DNA of 64,000 nt from Lolium rigidum (taxonomy: Eukaryota > Streptophyta > Magnoliopsida > Poales > Poaceae), in assembly GCF_022539505.1 (NCBI RefSeq), contig NC_061514.1, positions 39,461,769 through 39,525,768 of the forward strand, read 5' to 3'. A program made the position numbers and the translations under genes. Within the stretch, counting starts at the first letter, position 1. Every line of letters starts with the position of its first letter. The notes below the pieces were generated by a model. That model worked only from the letters and a program-made list of their open reading frames with translations, did no database searches and was not told the DNA's origin. Below, in pieces: positions 39,351-52,385 of this stretch.

Positions 39351-42300
39351 TGTAACGGCCCCGTGTAGTACCCCTAATAGATCTGCTTGTTATTTTTTCT
39401 TTTGTGCATCATCATGGCATCATGCATCATCTCATTCATGTTTTAACAAATAATTTTTTTTATAAACCCTATTTCAATATTTTTTTCCCTCTCATATGGT
39501 TTCATTAATAAACTATCCTTTGTCCTTTCTTTTAAACAAAACCCTAACTGCAAATCTAACAAGCAAAATAAATTATTTCAAATGATTCAACTTCAATATA
39601 AAATTATTTTGGTCTATTCTTTTTGAAATTAATTTACAAAACAGTTTTCGAAAAACAAACAAAGGAGAAAATGTTTTGGAAAAAACAAGACCTAACCCAA
39701 ACCCTATCTAACCTATCTAACCCGGAGCAGACCCATCCTCTTTCAGCCCAACCTCTCTCCCTCCTCCGCCGGCGCAGCCTCAACCCCCGGCCTTTCTCCC
39801 ACCTCGCGCGGCCCACCTCCTCTCTTTGGCCCGTACCGTTTCGGCGCCGGAGAAACACTCCCTTCCTCGTCGTCTTCGTCACGCGAGAGGGCGTGTCGCT
39901 TTTCCTCCCGTGGTCCTCACCATCGCAACCACCCCGCCCTCCTCACCTGCTCCCCTCTCTTTTAATCCCCCTCCAGGTCCCCAGCAAACCCTAGCTCGCG
40001 TCCTCTTCTCCCTCCCTCGCGCCGCCAAGCCTCCCCCTTTCTTCCCTGCAAGACCACCGAGAGCGCCGCCGCTGCTGTTGCTCGCCCCCATCGTCTCCGG
40101 CCACCCCGAGCCGTTCCGCGGGCACCGGCGGGTGCGCCACGACCTCCTCTTGCCCATGGTAGAAGGAATTGAAGCCGGACGCTCCCAGTCGCCCTCAAAT
40201 TCGCCGTTTCTCCACCACGGCCTCCTTCTTCCGGCGACGATTCCGGCGACCTCTGTCACCATCTGTCCGTTCTGAGCACAGGTTGAGCACCAGGGCGTTG
40301 CTGCGCACCCCCTGGACCCCTTCTCCTCCTCCCTCTCTTCCTGGTTCTTCTTCTCACAGCGTTGCCGGCCGCTTTCACCGCAGATTCCCGTCTCCGGCGA
40401 TACTCCGGCGATCTCCAACCGGCGGCGCCGCCACGACATGGTCCTCGCTTACGAGGCGCAGCCGAGGCGCCCACGCGCGCGTCCTAGGACGCCCCGCGTC
40501 GCCCGCTCTCTTCCTCGTCGTCCGCGGTGACCACCACCTCCCCTCGCCGCGCACGGTGTCGAACGTCTGGCGGGCGTGCACACATGGTTTGCCAGCGTGG
40601 CAGCCACGTCGCCCGCCGGGTCCCACCTGTCAGCGGCCGCGGGTCAAACCATACCCGGTGAGAAACCACCCCCTAATCCAGATCTGTTTTTCTTGCAAAA
40701 GACCCCCTGGACCTTTTGATCGGTTAACTCGCGGTCCTGCCCGTGTGGTTTGTTTGAAAAACCCCCTGCATGTTTCGAAATTAACCCGGGGTCCTTCCCC
40801 CTTTCTGGAAATTATTTCCAGGCCCTTTTCTATTTAAATAAATCTGTTTCTATATTTTAGAATGTTGAAAAACTATTTCCTTAATAACTTTTAATCTGTA
40901 ATTCATATGAAAAAGTGTTTTATATGAAAATTGATCAGAAAAATGTGCTGAACATGAATATGCCATCCATGCTTGCTGTTGCCTCATGCATCATATAAAT
41001 TCGTGATAGTTTTCATTATCACCTAATATGGAACATATGGAATATGAGGGATACTATATATATGTTGTCCCGGTTCCATTTAACTTTGAAGTAGCTCACC
41101 CTTGCCATGTCTATGCCATGCTAATTCAACCCTTAAATTTGACGGTAGAAATGCAACTCCAACCTAATTGTTTGTCCAGGGTTCCGACTCCGATTAATTT
41201 GGATAAGTTGCATCGCACCATCGTTGCCATGCCATGCATATCATCTTGATCATGCTGGATCTTCTTTATTCGTAGTAGTAAGACTTGCATGCGTTGTGTG
41301 TTCCAGCATTTGCTTCTTCCCGGATAGGATCACGAAGTGGTGTTGTGAGATACGACAAGTTCTTCTTCAGCTTTTCACAGGCGAGCCCTCTCTCTTCACC
41401 TATTTACACTCTCCCTCGCATTGCTATCCTTATGTTGCGCTTCTTTATCGAGTCACGTGTCCTATTCCACTTGTTACCATAATAATCCTATATGTATCAT
41501 TCCTTAACCATAGCCGTTGCTTGATGTTTGAGCCTTGCGAGTCGTAGGCGTGTTTAGGCTCTGTTGTTTATCTCGATCTGATATCGGGATATCTTGGGTT
41601 GTTGGGAGGTTATCACATGCTATATCAGTTGTTGGAGATACACATGCTTTACTTAATTGTTAACAACTAAAATTGTAAGCAGAGGCATCTGTGAGCCCCT
41701 TTGCGAAAGCATCGGAACTTTGACTCGCTAATGTCCCCTAGGACCCGAGTTCTTGTTATCTGTTCCGAGATTGAGCGCTCTACCCATACGTGGGGATTCA
41801 TCGGGACCCCCTCACCCATTACCTTTTCTCAAGTCGGTTGAAAAGGGGGCCACAACCTTGGTTTTATTTGGTGCACGCATATTTATTACTTGTTGCCTTC
41901 GGGTGTTTACTTCCTGTTGCCTTCGGGTGGTTTATTTCAGTACGCATCGCATAATTGCTAGACGACTTATCTAGTGCTTGGCCGTTAGTGCCCGCCTAGA
42001 CGCCTACGCAACCTCCGGGTCCGTCTCGGAGTACGGCCGGACTTCGTCACGGGTAGCTTAGTTGGGTGGCCCCCTAGACTTTCTTGTTGAGCTGGGAACG
42101 GTCTTGTTGTGAGAAATCCACCGTCGTAAGTGGGTCGAGCATGCGTATGGTTACATTTGGGCAACCCCTGCAGGGTGTACATCTTATCGATAAGCCGTGT
42201 CCGCGGTTATGGACGACTTGGAATTGTATAGCTTGATCATAGAACAACTTACACTGTTATCTTGTTGCTAATAATCTGCTAATAACTTGCGTAGTAATAT

Positions 42301-43060
42301 AGCATTACTACAACCGATTCCTAATAAAACTTGTCCACCGTTGAGTGCCTTTTACATTGCCTCTTCGCAATTGTTGAAGGGGATATGTGTATTTGGGCTG
42401 GGTTATGTTTGTGTAGTATTTATACTGTTACCTTGTGCGCTCTCTTATCTTCTCTGATTAGACGGATGTTGTAGCGTGTCTCTATTGGTTATAGTTTTGC
42501 TACCGCTAAACCTACCATATAGCCCCAGGCGATATATATATATATATATACTCGCTCGGCGAGCATAGCCATTTCTAGTCTCGCTAAGTACGTGCCGGAG
42601 TTCGTTCCTTGGTACTTACTCTCGCCTTTTCCCCTTTCTCTTTTGCTTCCTCCCTTTTGTCGGCAACCGATGGCCCGACTTTGACAGGTACGAGATGAGG
42701 ACGTTAGCAAGGTTACCCTTCCGGCTTGGCACAGGCGGGGTTATGGACGCCACTGGTTATCTTCAGGACTCTTAGTCCAATTTGTATCTTGTCCGTACTC
42801 GGACGTATTCGATCTTCTGTATGATTCGGATCTTTGTATTGTATATTTGCATCTTGACTCGTTGGAGTCGTTGTTGTAATATATGTATCTTGTGGACTCT
42901 ATTGTAATCCTGTTGTAATGTTACCGCTCGTGTTAATTCCTCTGGCATCACGTGTGTGATTCGTCGCGCACGTCGTGTCGGAGCGCGTCTCTGAATCGAT
43001 ATCGTGCGGATTTCGGCGGGATCGCTGGGATCCTCAGGATACCGGTTTCGGGGCGTCACA
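39351..43060 (+). repeat. 5' LTR (3710 bp)
   Basis: TG...CA borders. Contains a CT-rich and GC-rich block (39700-40640) with incidental ORFs and a (TA)n run at 42531-42550. Confidence 0.93.
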
Positions 43061-43063
43061 AGT

Positions 43064-43075
43064 TGGTATCAGAGC
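43064..43075 (+). promoter_or_regulatory. Primer binding site, tRNA-iMet type
   Basis: TGGTATCAGAGC three bases after the 5' LTR, the standard plant LTR retrotransposon primer site. Confidence 0.85.
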
Positions 43076-43855
43076 CTCAGGTTGACGGTACCCCACTAGT
43101 CCAGCCTGTAGGATAACCTTGCCAACGGACGTTGTTGTGTCTAGTGTCAAAACCTATTTTCGAAAATTCGTTGGATAGATCTGATTAGTTCCGATTTTTC
43201 TCCTTATCTATGTTCTTTCTCCTCTTACCTTTGCGAGTTTTGAGTCTTCTCTCTTATCTGAGTTCTATGAGTCTTAGGTTCCGACGTGGGTTGGACGATC
43301 TCTGCCTTAACCTAATAGGACCGATCTCTGAAGATTTCTGACAGAAGAACATCACCGACGGCTAACCTTTGTCTTCTTTGTTGACGCCATCTCGGGTTAT
43401 GTGATCCTTCCTCTATCCCTTGTGTTTTTGACCTCATGAACCTTCGATGCCGCATGCTTACCAAGATCATCAGTCCGTATTCCTGGAGTTGGTTGCGTGA
43501 TTCTCTTATTCATGTACAGAGTAATACTTTGAGTGCGGGATGGAGTCGCGACCATACCGACTACTCTTATTATTCGCTCTTGTTACCTGAATGGGTGGAT
43601 CAATGTGATTCTTATTCCTTCCATCTTTGTGTACGGCGCCTGATCATCTGCGACCGAGGCTTCCGACAGAAGCGCATCATCAACAGCGGAAGAACGACTT
43701 CATGTTGGTGGTGTCGACCATTCTATCTGGAGCAGGACTTCTTGTTATTGGTGTCGAGGAGATCGACTCGTCGCCTGAAGATCCGATAGTTCACCTCTCT
43801 CCCCCGTACCTTGAGGTGGAATCTCGGGGCGAGATTCCTTGTTAGTGGTGTCGAT
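43076..43855 (+). other. Interior of the long-LTR element
   Basis: About 780 bp. A 117-codon ORF (43436-43789) has no recognised motif. The final ~60 bp before the 3' LTR carry the conserved-looking GGTGGAATCTCGGGGCGAG tail of gypsy elements, which suggests the interior is an internal deletion of a larger element. Confidence 0.6.
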
Positions 43856-46800
43856 TGTAACGGCCCCGGGTAGTACCCCTAATAGATCTGCTTGTTATTT
43901 TTTCTTTTGTGCATCATCATGGCATCATGCATCATCTCATTCATGTTTTAACAAATAAAAATTATTTTTATAAACCCTATTTCAATATTTTTTCCCCTCT
44001 CATATGGTTTCATTAATAAACTATCCTTTGTCCTTTCTTTTAAACAAAACCCTAACTGCAAATCTAACAAGAAAAATAAATTATTTCAAATGATTCAACT
44101 TCAATATAAAATTATTTTGGTCTATTTCTTTTTGAAATTAATTTACAAAACAGTTTCCGAAAAACAAACAAAGGAGAAAATGTTTTGGAAAAAACAAGAC
44201 CTAACCCAAACCCTATCTAACCTATCTAACCCGGAGCAGCCCATCCTCTTTCAGCCCAACCTCTCTCCTCCTCCGCCGGCGCAGCCCAACCCCCTGGCCT
44301 TTCTCCCACCTCGCGCGGCCCACCTCCTCTCTTTGGCCCGTACCGTTTCAGCGCTGGAGAAACACTCCCTTCCTCGTCGTCTTCTGTCACGCAGAGGGCG
44401 TGCTGCTTTTCCTCCCGTGGTCCTCACCATCGCAACCACCCCGCCCTCCTCACCTGCTCCCCCTCTCTTTTAATCCCCCTCCAGGTCCCCAGCAAACCCT
44501 AGCTCGCGTCCTCTTCTCCCTCCCTCGCGCCGCCAAGCCTCCCCCTTTCTTCCCTGCAAGACCACCGAGAGCGCCGCCGCCGCCGCTTGCTCGCCCCCAT
44601 CGTCTCCGGCCACCCCGAGCCGTCCGCGAGCACCGGCGGGTGCGCCACGACCTCCTCTTGCCCATGGTAGCAAGGAATCGAAGCCGGACGCTCCTCGGCC
44701 GCCCTCAAATTCGCCGTTTCTCCACCACGGCCTCCTTCTTCCGGCGACGATTCCGGCGACCTCCGTCACCACCTGTCCGTTCTGAGCACAGTTTGAGCAC
44801 CAGGGCGTTGCTGCGCACCCCCTGGACCCCTTCTCCTCCTCCCTCTCTTCCTGGTTCTTCTTCTCACAGCGTTGCCGGCCGCTTTCACCGCAGATTCCCG
44901 TCTCCGGCGATACTCCGGCGATCTCCAGCCGGCGGCGCCGCCACGACATGGTCCTCGCTTATGAGGCGCAGCCGAGGCGCCCACGCGCGCGTCCTAGGAC
45001 GCCCCGCGTCGCCCGCTCTCTTCCTCGTCGTCCGCGGTGACCACCACCTCCCCTCGCCGCGCACGGCGTCGAACGCCTGGCGGGCGTGCACACATGGTTT
45101 GCCAGCGTGGCAGCCACGTCGCCCGCCGGGTCCCACCTGTCAGCGGCCGCGGGTCAAACCATACCCGGTGAGAAACCACCCCCTAATCCAGATCTGTTTT
45201 TCTTGCAAAAGACCCCCTGGACCTTTTGATCAGTTAACCTGCGGTCCTGCCCGTGTGGTTTGTTTGAAAAGCACCCTGCATGTTTCGAAATTAACCCGGG
45301 GTCCTTCCCCCTTTCTGGAAATTATTTCCAGGCCCTTTTCTATTTAAATAAATCTGTTTCTATATTTTAGAATGCTGAAAAACTATTTCCTTAATAACTT
45401 TTAATCTGTAATTCATATGAAAAAGTGTTTTATATGAAAATTGATCATAAAAATGTGCTGAACATGAATATGCCATCCATGCTTGCTGTTGCCTCATGCA
45501 TCATATAAATTCGTGATAGTTTGCATTATCACCTAATATGGAACATATGGAATATGAGGGATACTATATATATGTTGTCCCGGTTCCATTTAACTTTGAA
45601 GTAGCTCACCCTTGCCATGTCTATGCCATGCTAATTCAACCCTTAAATTTGACGGTAGAAATGCAACTCCAACCTAATTGTTTGTCCGGGGTTCCGACTC
45701 CGATTAATTTGGATAAGTTGCATCGCACCATCGTTGCCATGCCATGCATATCATCTTGATCATGCTGGATCTTCTTTATTCGTAGTAGTAAGACTTGCAT
45801 GCGTTGTGTGTTCCAGCATTTGCTTCTTCCCGGATAGGATCACGAAGTGGTGTTGTGAGATACGACAAGTTCTTCTTCAGCTTTTCACAGGCGAGCCCTC
45901 TCTCTTCACCTATTTACACTCTCCCTCGCATTGCTATCCTTATGTTGCGCTTCTTTATCGAGTCACGTGTCCTATTCCACTTGTTACCATAATAATCCTA
46001 TATGTATCATTCCTTAACCATAGCCGTTGCTTGATGTTTGAGCCTTGCGAGTCGTAGGCGTGTTTAGGCTCTGTTGTTTATCTCGATCTGATATCGGGAT
46101 ATGTTGGATTGTTGGGAGGTTATCACATGCTATATCAGTTGTTGGAGATACACATGATTTACTTAATTGTTAACAACTAAAATTGTAAGCAGAGGCATCT
46201 GTGAGCCCCTTTGCGAAAGCATCGGAACTTTGACTCGCTAATGTCCCCTAGGACCCGAGTTCTTGTTATCTCGTTCCGAGATTGAGCGCTCTACCCATGC
46301 GTGGGGATTCACTTGGGACCCCCTCACCCATTACCTTTTCTCAAGTCGGTTGAAAAGGGGGCCACAACCTTGGTTTTATTTGGTGCACGCATATTTATTA
46401 CTGTTGCCTTCGGGTGTTTACTTCTGTTGCCTTCGGGTGGTTTATTTACGTATCGCATCGCATAATTGCTAGACGACTTATCTAGTGCTTGGCCGTTAGT
46501 GCCCGCCTAGACGCCTAAGCAACCTGCGGGTCCGTCTCGGAGTACGGCCGGACTTCGTCACGGGTAGCTTAGTTGGGTGGCCCCCTAGACTTTCTTGTTG
46601 AACTGGGAACGGTCTTGTTGTGAGACATCCACCTGTCGTAAGTGGGTCGAGCATGCGTATGGTTACATTTGGGCAACCCCTGCAGGGTGTACATCTTATC
46701 GATAAGCCGTGTCCGCGGTTATGGACGACTTGGAATTGTATAGCTTGATCATAGAACAACTTACACTGTTATCTTGTTGCTAATAATCTGCTAATAACTT

Positions 46801-47571
46801 GCGTAGTAATATAGCATTACTACAACCGATTCCTAATAAAACTTGTCCATCGTTGAGTGCCTTTTACATTGCCTCTTCGCAATTGTTGAAGGGGATATGT
46901 GTATTTGGTTGGGTTATGTTTGTGTAGTATTTATCTGTTACCTTGTGCGCTCTCTTATCTTCTCTGATTAGACGGATGTTGTAGCGTGTCTCTATTGGTT
47001 ATAGTTTTGCTACCGCTAAACCTACCATATAGCCCCAGGCGATATATATATATATATATATACTCGCTCGGCGAGCATAGCCATTTCTAGTCTCGCTAAG
47101 TACGTGCCGGAGTTCGTTCCTTGGTACTTACTCTCGCCTTTTCCCCTTTCTCTTTTGCTTCCTCCCTTTTGTCGGCAACCGATGGCCCGACTTTGACAGT
47201 ACGAGATGAGGACGTTAGCAAGGTTACCCTTCCGGCTTGGCTCGGGCAGGGTTATGGACGCCATCGGTTATTTTCAGGACTCTTAGTCCAATTTGTATCT
47301 TGTCCGTACTCGGACGTATTCGATCTTCTGTATGATTCGGATCTTTGTATTGTATATTTGCATCTTGACTCGTTGGATTCGTTGTTGTAATATATGTATC
47401 TTGTGGGCTCTATTGTAATCCTGTTGTAATGTTACCGCTCGTGTTAATTCCTCTGGCATCACGCGTGTGATTCGTCGCGCACGTCGTGTCGGAGGGCGTC
47501 TCTGAATCGATATCGTGCGGATTTCGGCGGGATCGCTGGGATCCTCAGGATACCGGTTTCGGGGCGTCACA
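43856..47571 (+). repeat. 3' LTR (3716 bp)
   Basis: Aligned with the 5' LTR along its full length; the (TA)n run here is at 47041-47062. A 315-codon ORF (44400-45347) is open here but broken by frameshifts in the 5' LTR, so it is not treated as a gene. Confidence 0.93.
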
Positions 47572-47576
47572 AGCGG

Positions 47577-47960
47577 TCGGCGGCGCAATGCAGGTGGCTG
47601 GCCCTAATGGTGCCACCATTCCTACTTGTCGATCTCCCTGGTGGTGGCTTGTTGGTGGCGTTGTTCTCGCCGGTGCCTCCTCCCTTCAATAATGATGATA
47701 TTCGTCTTCCCGACCTCCATGTGACGATGGTCTTTCCAGTGACATGGTTCCCCTCTCATGTCTACACCTGCTCCAACAATTTTCGGTGGTATATGCACTT
47801 GGTCGGGCGAAATCCCTGGGTGACGACGATCGGCACTGAAAACAGCAATGCCCGAGGGCGCTGGTACCCCCATGGATGTGTTGTCATTACCTTGTATGGA
47901 CCCTCTCCTTGAGCACCGGTGGAAACAATAGCTCCAGCTAGCTGGACCGGACAATGACAA
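47577..47960 (+). other. Gene-like fragment right of the LTR element
   Basis: Overlapping ORFs on both strands (plus 47607-47912, 101 codons; minus 47960-47622, 112 codons). No motif recognised. It would have been continuous with the sequence left of 39350 before the LTR insertion. Confidence 0.3.
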
Positions 47961-47968
47961 CGTCTTAG

Positions 47969-48151
47969 CAGTGGCGGAGCTTGGGAGAAAACACTAGAGG
48001 GCAAAATACAAGATACAAGTATTTGGGGTGGCAAAAGACCAAAAAAAAAATTCTTCTAAGCGTTCACAAAAAGGAATTCCTTCAGAGCTTGGTAAAAAGC
48101 TAGGGGGACGGGGCGGCGCCCCCCCCTGACTTGAACTAAGCTACGGCAGTG
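47969..48151. mobile_element. hAT-type MITE (183 bp)
   Basis: Starts CAGTGGCGGAGCTTGG and ends AAGCTACGGCAGTG, imperfect inverted ends of the common grass hAT MITE. A perfect 8-bp duplication, CGTCTTAG, lies at 47961-47968 and 48152-48159. Confidence 0.9.
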
Positions 48152-48159
48152 CGTCTTAG

Positions 48160-49508
48160 TGTCGTTCCCTTGTTCGAGGTGCTGCTTGGGCTGCACATGG
48201 AGGAGTGCCCGATAAGGAAACTACATATGTTGGTGAGCATGTTGCTCTGGCGAGGACTTCTGCACAGGTCACGGACCTCTAGGCGCAATGTACACCAACG
48301 CCGACAAATCCTTATAAGATAGCTACAGTAGATTTTGCCCGGTCATGCATTCTTTCTTCTAGGCACATGGGTGCGAGGTACGTCGGCCTAGGCTATACTG
48401 GAGATGTGGTGTTCTTTGAAGGCGCCTAGCAATGGTTGTGACACGGCCTGGTGAGGATGTATATGTGAGAGTATCCCTTATAAATCATGGCATCTACATC
48501 CTCCACATTTTGATATTGTACATCTCACTGCTACCCTGGAAATAAACAACGAAGAAACATAGTAAAATAGAAAAATTGACTCAGATTTGTTCAGATTCAC
48601 ATGTATCCAAAAATATCTTATTTTGTAGATACATACGAATCTAGAGAAATCCAAATCAATCAATTTGGGATGGAAGGAGTACATTCTCTAACGGCTGATG
48701 TATCGGGTCGTCCATCCTCATATATTTGAAATATATATATGAGTGGGAATATGTATCATGGAATTTAGATGATGTGCTTGAGATGAAAGAGATATAGATG
48801 AAGAATCATTTTGCTTGATAAACTATATGGAGACGTAGACGAGTACTTTCATGATCACGTGGAGGCGGTATGGCTAGCACCAACAGTGTTGCAGACAATC
48901 CAGCAGTTCTTGTTCTTGCAATATTCGGTGTTTAGACTTATCTGACAAAAAAGGTACGGAACCCCATATATCGTCGCGGTGCATGCTATGGAGAGAAAGG
49001 AAAACAATACCGCAACCGAGCTGAACATTCAAGAATGTTGCAAAAGGGGCGGCGGTCTTCCACGGAACTGGTGGTGACGGGAAGACTATCATCCGGTGTG
49101 ATTTTCTGGCCTACCGTGCAAGTTTTAACCGTCTGTTCCCTGCTTCATGATTCGTGCTGTCTGTTAAACATCTTGTACCTATACCTATCTGTAACTTATT
49201 TCCGGTTGAAACTGTTTATGTAATGCACGCAATGATAGTGCGTGACGGTCAGCATAGAGTTCAAGAGAAAGGTAGCAAATGACAAATCATCCACTGATAA
49301 TCGGGGAGCAGCTGCTACGAAATCGTGTTTCTTCTTCAGAAAAGCTTTACATATGACCTTCTTCCACTTCCTGGTTTTCCACTTCTTTTTTAGCAGAAGA
49401 TACCTGGTTTTCCGCTGAATAGAGAGATCCGCCGACGTATGCTGGGCCGCGAATATCGCGTTATCTAGGCCCACGGCCCATTATCAGAACACTTTTTTTC
49501 TTTTCTTT
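48160..49508. other. Intergenic, no gene recognised
   Basis: Includes a Stowaway-like right tip near 48660-48680 (GGGATGGAAGGAGTA) without a clear partner. The stretch right before 49509 begins the likely promoter of the lipoate ligase gene. Confidence 0.4.
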
Positions 49509-49969
49509 TTGCAACTAGAGCGACAAGTCGCGGTCTCCGTCCTCCGCCTCCTGAGTTCTGACCTGACCGCCGGCTGCTGCCTCCGCCGCCTCGCCTGCTC
49601 CCTTCCCCTAGTCCCGCCCGACCTCGCCGTCGGCCACCAGTGTACGTACCCCAACGTCGCCCCTCGCTCTTCCCCACTTCGCCTATCGCCCGTGTGCCCC
49701 GTGTGGTCGCCTCGCGCAGCCCCATCCCAGGCCCCGCGGCTGCTCGTTCAGTTCCTCCCGCCCAGCGCCGCCGCCTGTCGACGATCTACACCCGTACACC
49801 GTTTGCTAAGCTATCACTTCTTGAACCACCTGCTGATACCGGGGTGTTCCTCCATCCGATCGTACTAGCGATCTCAACCCTGAAGGAGGCCAAGTACACA
49901 CCCCAGGTGTTCGAAGAAATGCACCTCTGAACCGTTTCTGGCCCTCCGCGAGACAACCCACTGTCAGCA
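49509..49969 (+). other. Likely promoter and 5' UTR of the lipoate ligase gene
   Basis: GC-rich and CCGCC-rich, as in grass 5' leaders. Open frames here (49509-49868 and others) end before the start codon at 49970 and have no recognised motif. Confidence 0.4.
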
Positions 49970-52385
49970 ATGGCTTTTGGGTCCGCCATCGAGAGGAGTG
50001 TGGCACGGCCGCTCATGAGGCTGGTGACCATGGGCGGCGCGCCGATCATGCAGCAGCTGCACCTGGAGGAGCGGCTGCTGCGTCGAACCAGCGACAACTG
50101 GTGCATCGTCAACGATGGCACGGCGCCTCCCACCATCGTCATGGGCGTCTCCGGGTACGTCCTCTTCGTTGTCATCACCAGTTACTCGCCATTGTTCCCG
50201 CGCGCGTGCCTAGTGGAGTTCGGTTTGTTCACGTGGTTTTCGTGTGCCGACAACAGGAAGGTCTCTGAGCTCGTCGAGATACAGCCTGTCCTCCAGGACC
50301 GTGTGCCGGTGATAAGGCGGTTCAGTGGAGGCGGCACTGTCATCGTTGATCAGGGGACCGTCTTCGTCACCTTCATATGCAACAAGACCGCTGTCGATGG
50401 GTTGCAGCCGTTTCCTCGCGACATCATGACGTGGACAGGCCAGCTCTACGGCAAGGTGTTCCGTGGGTTTGGCGAATTTCACCTGCGTGAAAATGGTATG
50501 TCAAAGTAGCAGAGTACTTCATCACTTGCCAGTTTAATCTAACAGTGTTGTTGGTTTTGTTTTAGTCAATGAAAATGTCGGTATTCTTTATGATCCCTTT
50601 GACTACACATTTGCGTTTGTGCCGAACTTACTCAAATTTCCATTTTTATTTCTGTTATACTATTTATTGGCTGTACGAAGGTTTGAATACCTTATGGTTT
50701 CGCTGTCACCATGTACGGAATTTTGACAATCGCAGAGCAAATGTATTTAGTACTATCTACTAAAATGATCTATGTAATGTGCAACTCTACATGCCATCGA
50801 TTAAAAGAAAGCCATGGACTCACATATCAGTATATCACCCTAGTAGCATTTTTGATTTTCATTGTACCCATTCATTCTTGTTTGTAAATATCATCTACAA
50901 ATGTGTTTTGCTCCTTTGTAATTTTTTCGTGTATTGTCTTGCAAGGGTTCCTGAAATGATTTAATGTGTAGCTTTCCTGCTGGTGCTATTGATGTAGACA
51001 TGAGTTACTATCCTATATCTGACACATCTCCATCCAAATTTACCATTATTTTACAATATTGATCCTGAATATATTTACTGGATATTCTGGGATGACCTTT
51101 TGAATGTACTTGTACCGTTTTTTTTCTTCCAGTGCTCAACTTATGTATGCATTTTTTTTTGGCAGACTATGCATTCAGTCATCGAAAGTTTGGTGGAAAT
51201 GCGCAGTCCATAACAAAAGACCGTTGGGTACATCATACATCATTCTTATGGGATTATGATGTGAAAAATATGAATTATTTAAAGAACCCACAACGTGCTC
51301 CTGAATATCGGCAGGTACACAGTTCTCTCCATTATATCTTGCCTTGAACCAACCAGCGTATTAAAATTTCAACCTTTCTAAACAGAACATGGGATTTAGC
51401 AACCTTAACTCTGGCTAGTAATTATTTCTGCATATGAGCTTTTATTGTCTGTTATGTTGCCAAATTTGAGGCTGGTCAGTATTGGTATATATGCCCAAAA
51501 ATAGGAAAGCAAGTTGAGCTATTAGTAGCCATGCAGCAGCATCTTGGCTACTATTTGCTGTTTCCTGAACAACTCAGGGTGACAGGATATGTAAACCACT
51601 GAACAGCTGGCGTGTGTATTATTTAGTGGTTTTTCAATCAAGTGATATTGTAGTTTGTACCTAACTGTCAACTGAATTCTTTCAAAAAATATGCACTTCA
51701 CTAAATCTTGGTGCAATTCTTGGCCCAGTACCCAGGAACAGATTTTACTGATCGGTTACTTCCAGTTATAGAAACATCAGTGATAGTTGCACAGAGAGTC
51801 ATATTAAAAAAGTGTAAGAGTAGGATTGCAATCTACTATTGTCTGATATTGACACCTGAAGGATGAATAATTGAGGAGTTTCAATAAATATTTGTTTGTA
51901 TGCTTGAGCATCTCGCTGAAAGCGCTGAGTTGAGTATTGCATACTGGCTTGCGAAATTTCTGGGAATTTTTGCTCTAATGGAAACTGGTTCTGATTTAGA
52001 AATGTAGAAAAGTGGTGTGAAGCGTATGTCAGAAAGTGTCATCAAATATCTTGCTAATGTAGGCCTTTTAATTCTTAAGAGTCTTTGAAGGCGAGTCATG
52101 GCGATTTCCAAATTAATTGCTTTTTTTTTCCAGGCGAGGAACCACACAGATTTCCTGTGTCGCATGAGCGAGTATATGCCATCACGGTCAGATGTTACTG
52201 AAGGGATAACTGCCGCACTTGGAGACCACTTTACAGTCCAACACACAGAGCTAGAAACAGCCCTTTCTGATGACCATGAGTTTGTGCCTTCTACAAAGCT
52301 GTTATCGCCGCAGGACTTGCAAGATATTATCTCCACAAAAGAATCCCCTACAGTGGAGAGAGTTCAAGGGTGGCCACGGTCATGA
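49970..52385 (+). CDS. Lipoate-protein ligase A-type (BPL/LPL family) protein, 4 exons
   Basis: Predicted to attach lipoate (or octanoate) to acyl-carrier subunits of 2-oxoacid dehydrogenases and related enzymes. Exons 49970-50154, 50257-50495, 51166-51314 and 52134-52385, all with GT/AG borders, give 274 residues. Diagnostic motifs are RRFSGGGTVIVD (82-93), the substrate-loop signature of the BPL/LplA/LipB fold, and KFGGNAQSITKDRW (149-162), holding the catalytic Lys region, then HHTSFLWDYD (164-173). The length fits plant members that lack the separate LplA C-terminal domain. The start was chosen because the family begins about 25 residues before PIMQQLHLEERLLR. The N-terminus (MAFGSAIERSVARPLMRLV) is Arg-rich without acidic residues apart from one Glu, so an organelle-targeting role is possible but unproven. 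No frameshift. Confidence 0.93.

Larger units (their letters stand above)
39351..47571 (+). mobile_element. Complete LTR retrotransposon with 3.7-kb LTRs and a 795-bp interior
   Basis: LTRs of 3710 and 3716 bp (TGTAACGGCCCC ... GGGGCGTCACA) are flanked by the 5-bp duplication AGCGG at 39346-39350 and 47572-47576. The primer site TGGTATCAGAGC, the initiator-Met tRNA type, begins three bases inside. A gypsy-like purine-rich tail (GGTGGAATCTCGGGGCGAG) lies shortly before the 3' LTR. Only 795 bp separate the LTRs, with no recognisable gag or pol. It is therefore a non-autonomous element in which nine-tenths of the length is LTR. LTRs differ at scattered single bases and small indels, so insertion was recent. 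Confidence 0.93.

Noticed and set aside
40169..40837. 222-codon ORF in the 5' LTR
   Set aside because: Frame differs from that of the matching 3' LTR segment; low-complexity composition.
44400..45347. 315-codon ORF in the 3' LTR of the long-LTR element
   Set aside because: The aligned segment of the near-identical 5' LTR (about 39895-40837) is split by frameshifts into shorter frames, and the product is Pro/Arg/Ser-rich low complexity. This looks like a chance frame in GC-rich DNA.
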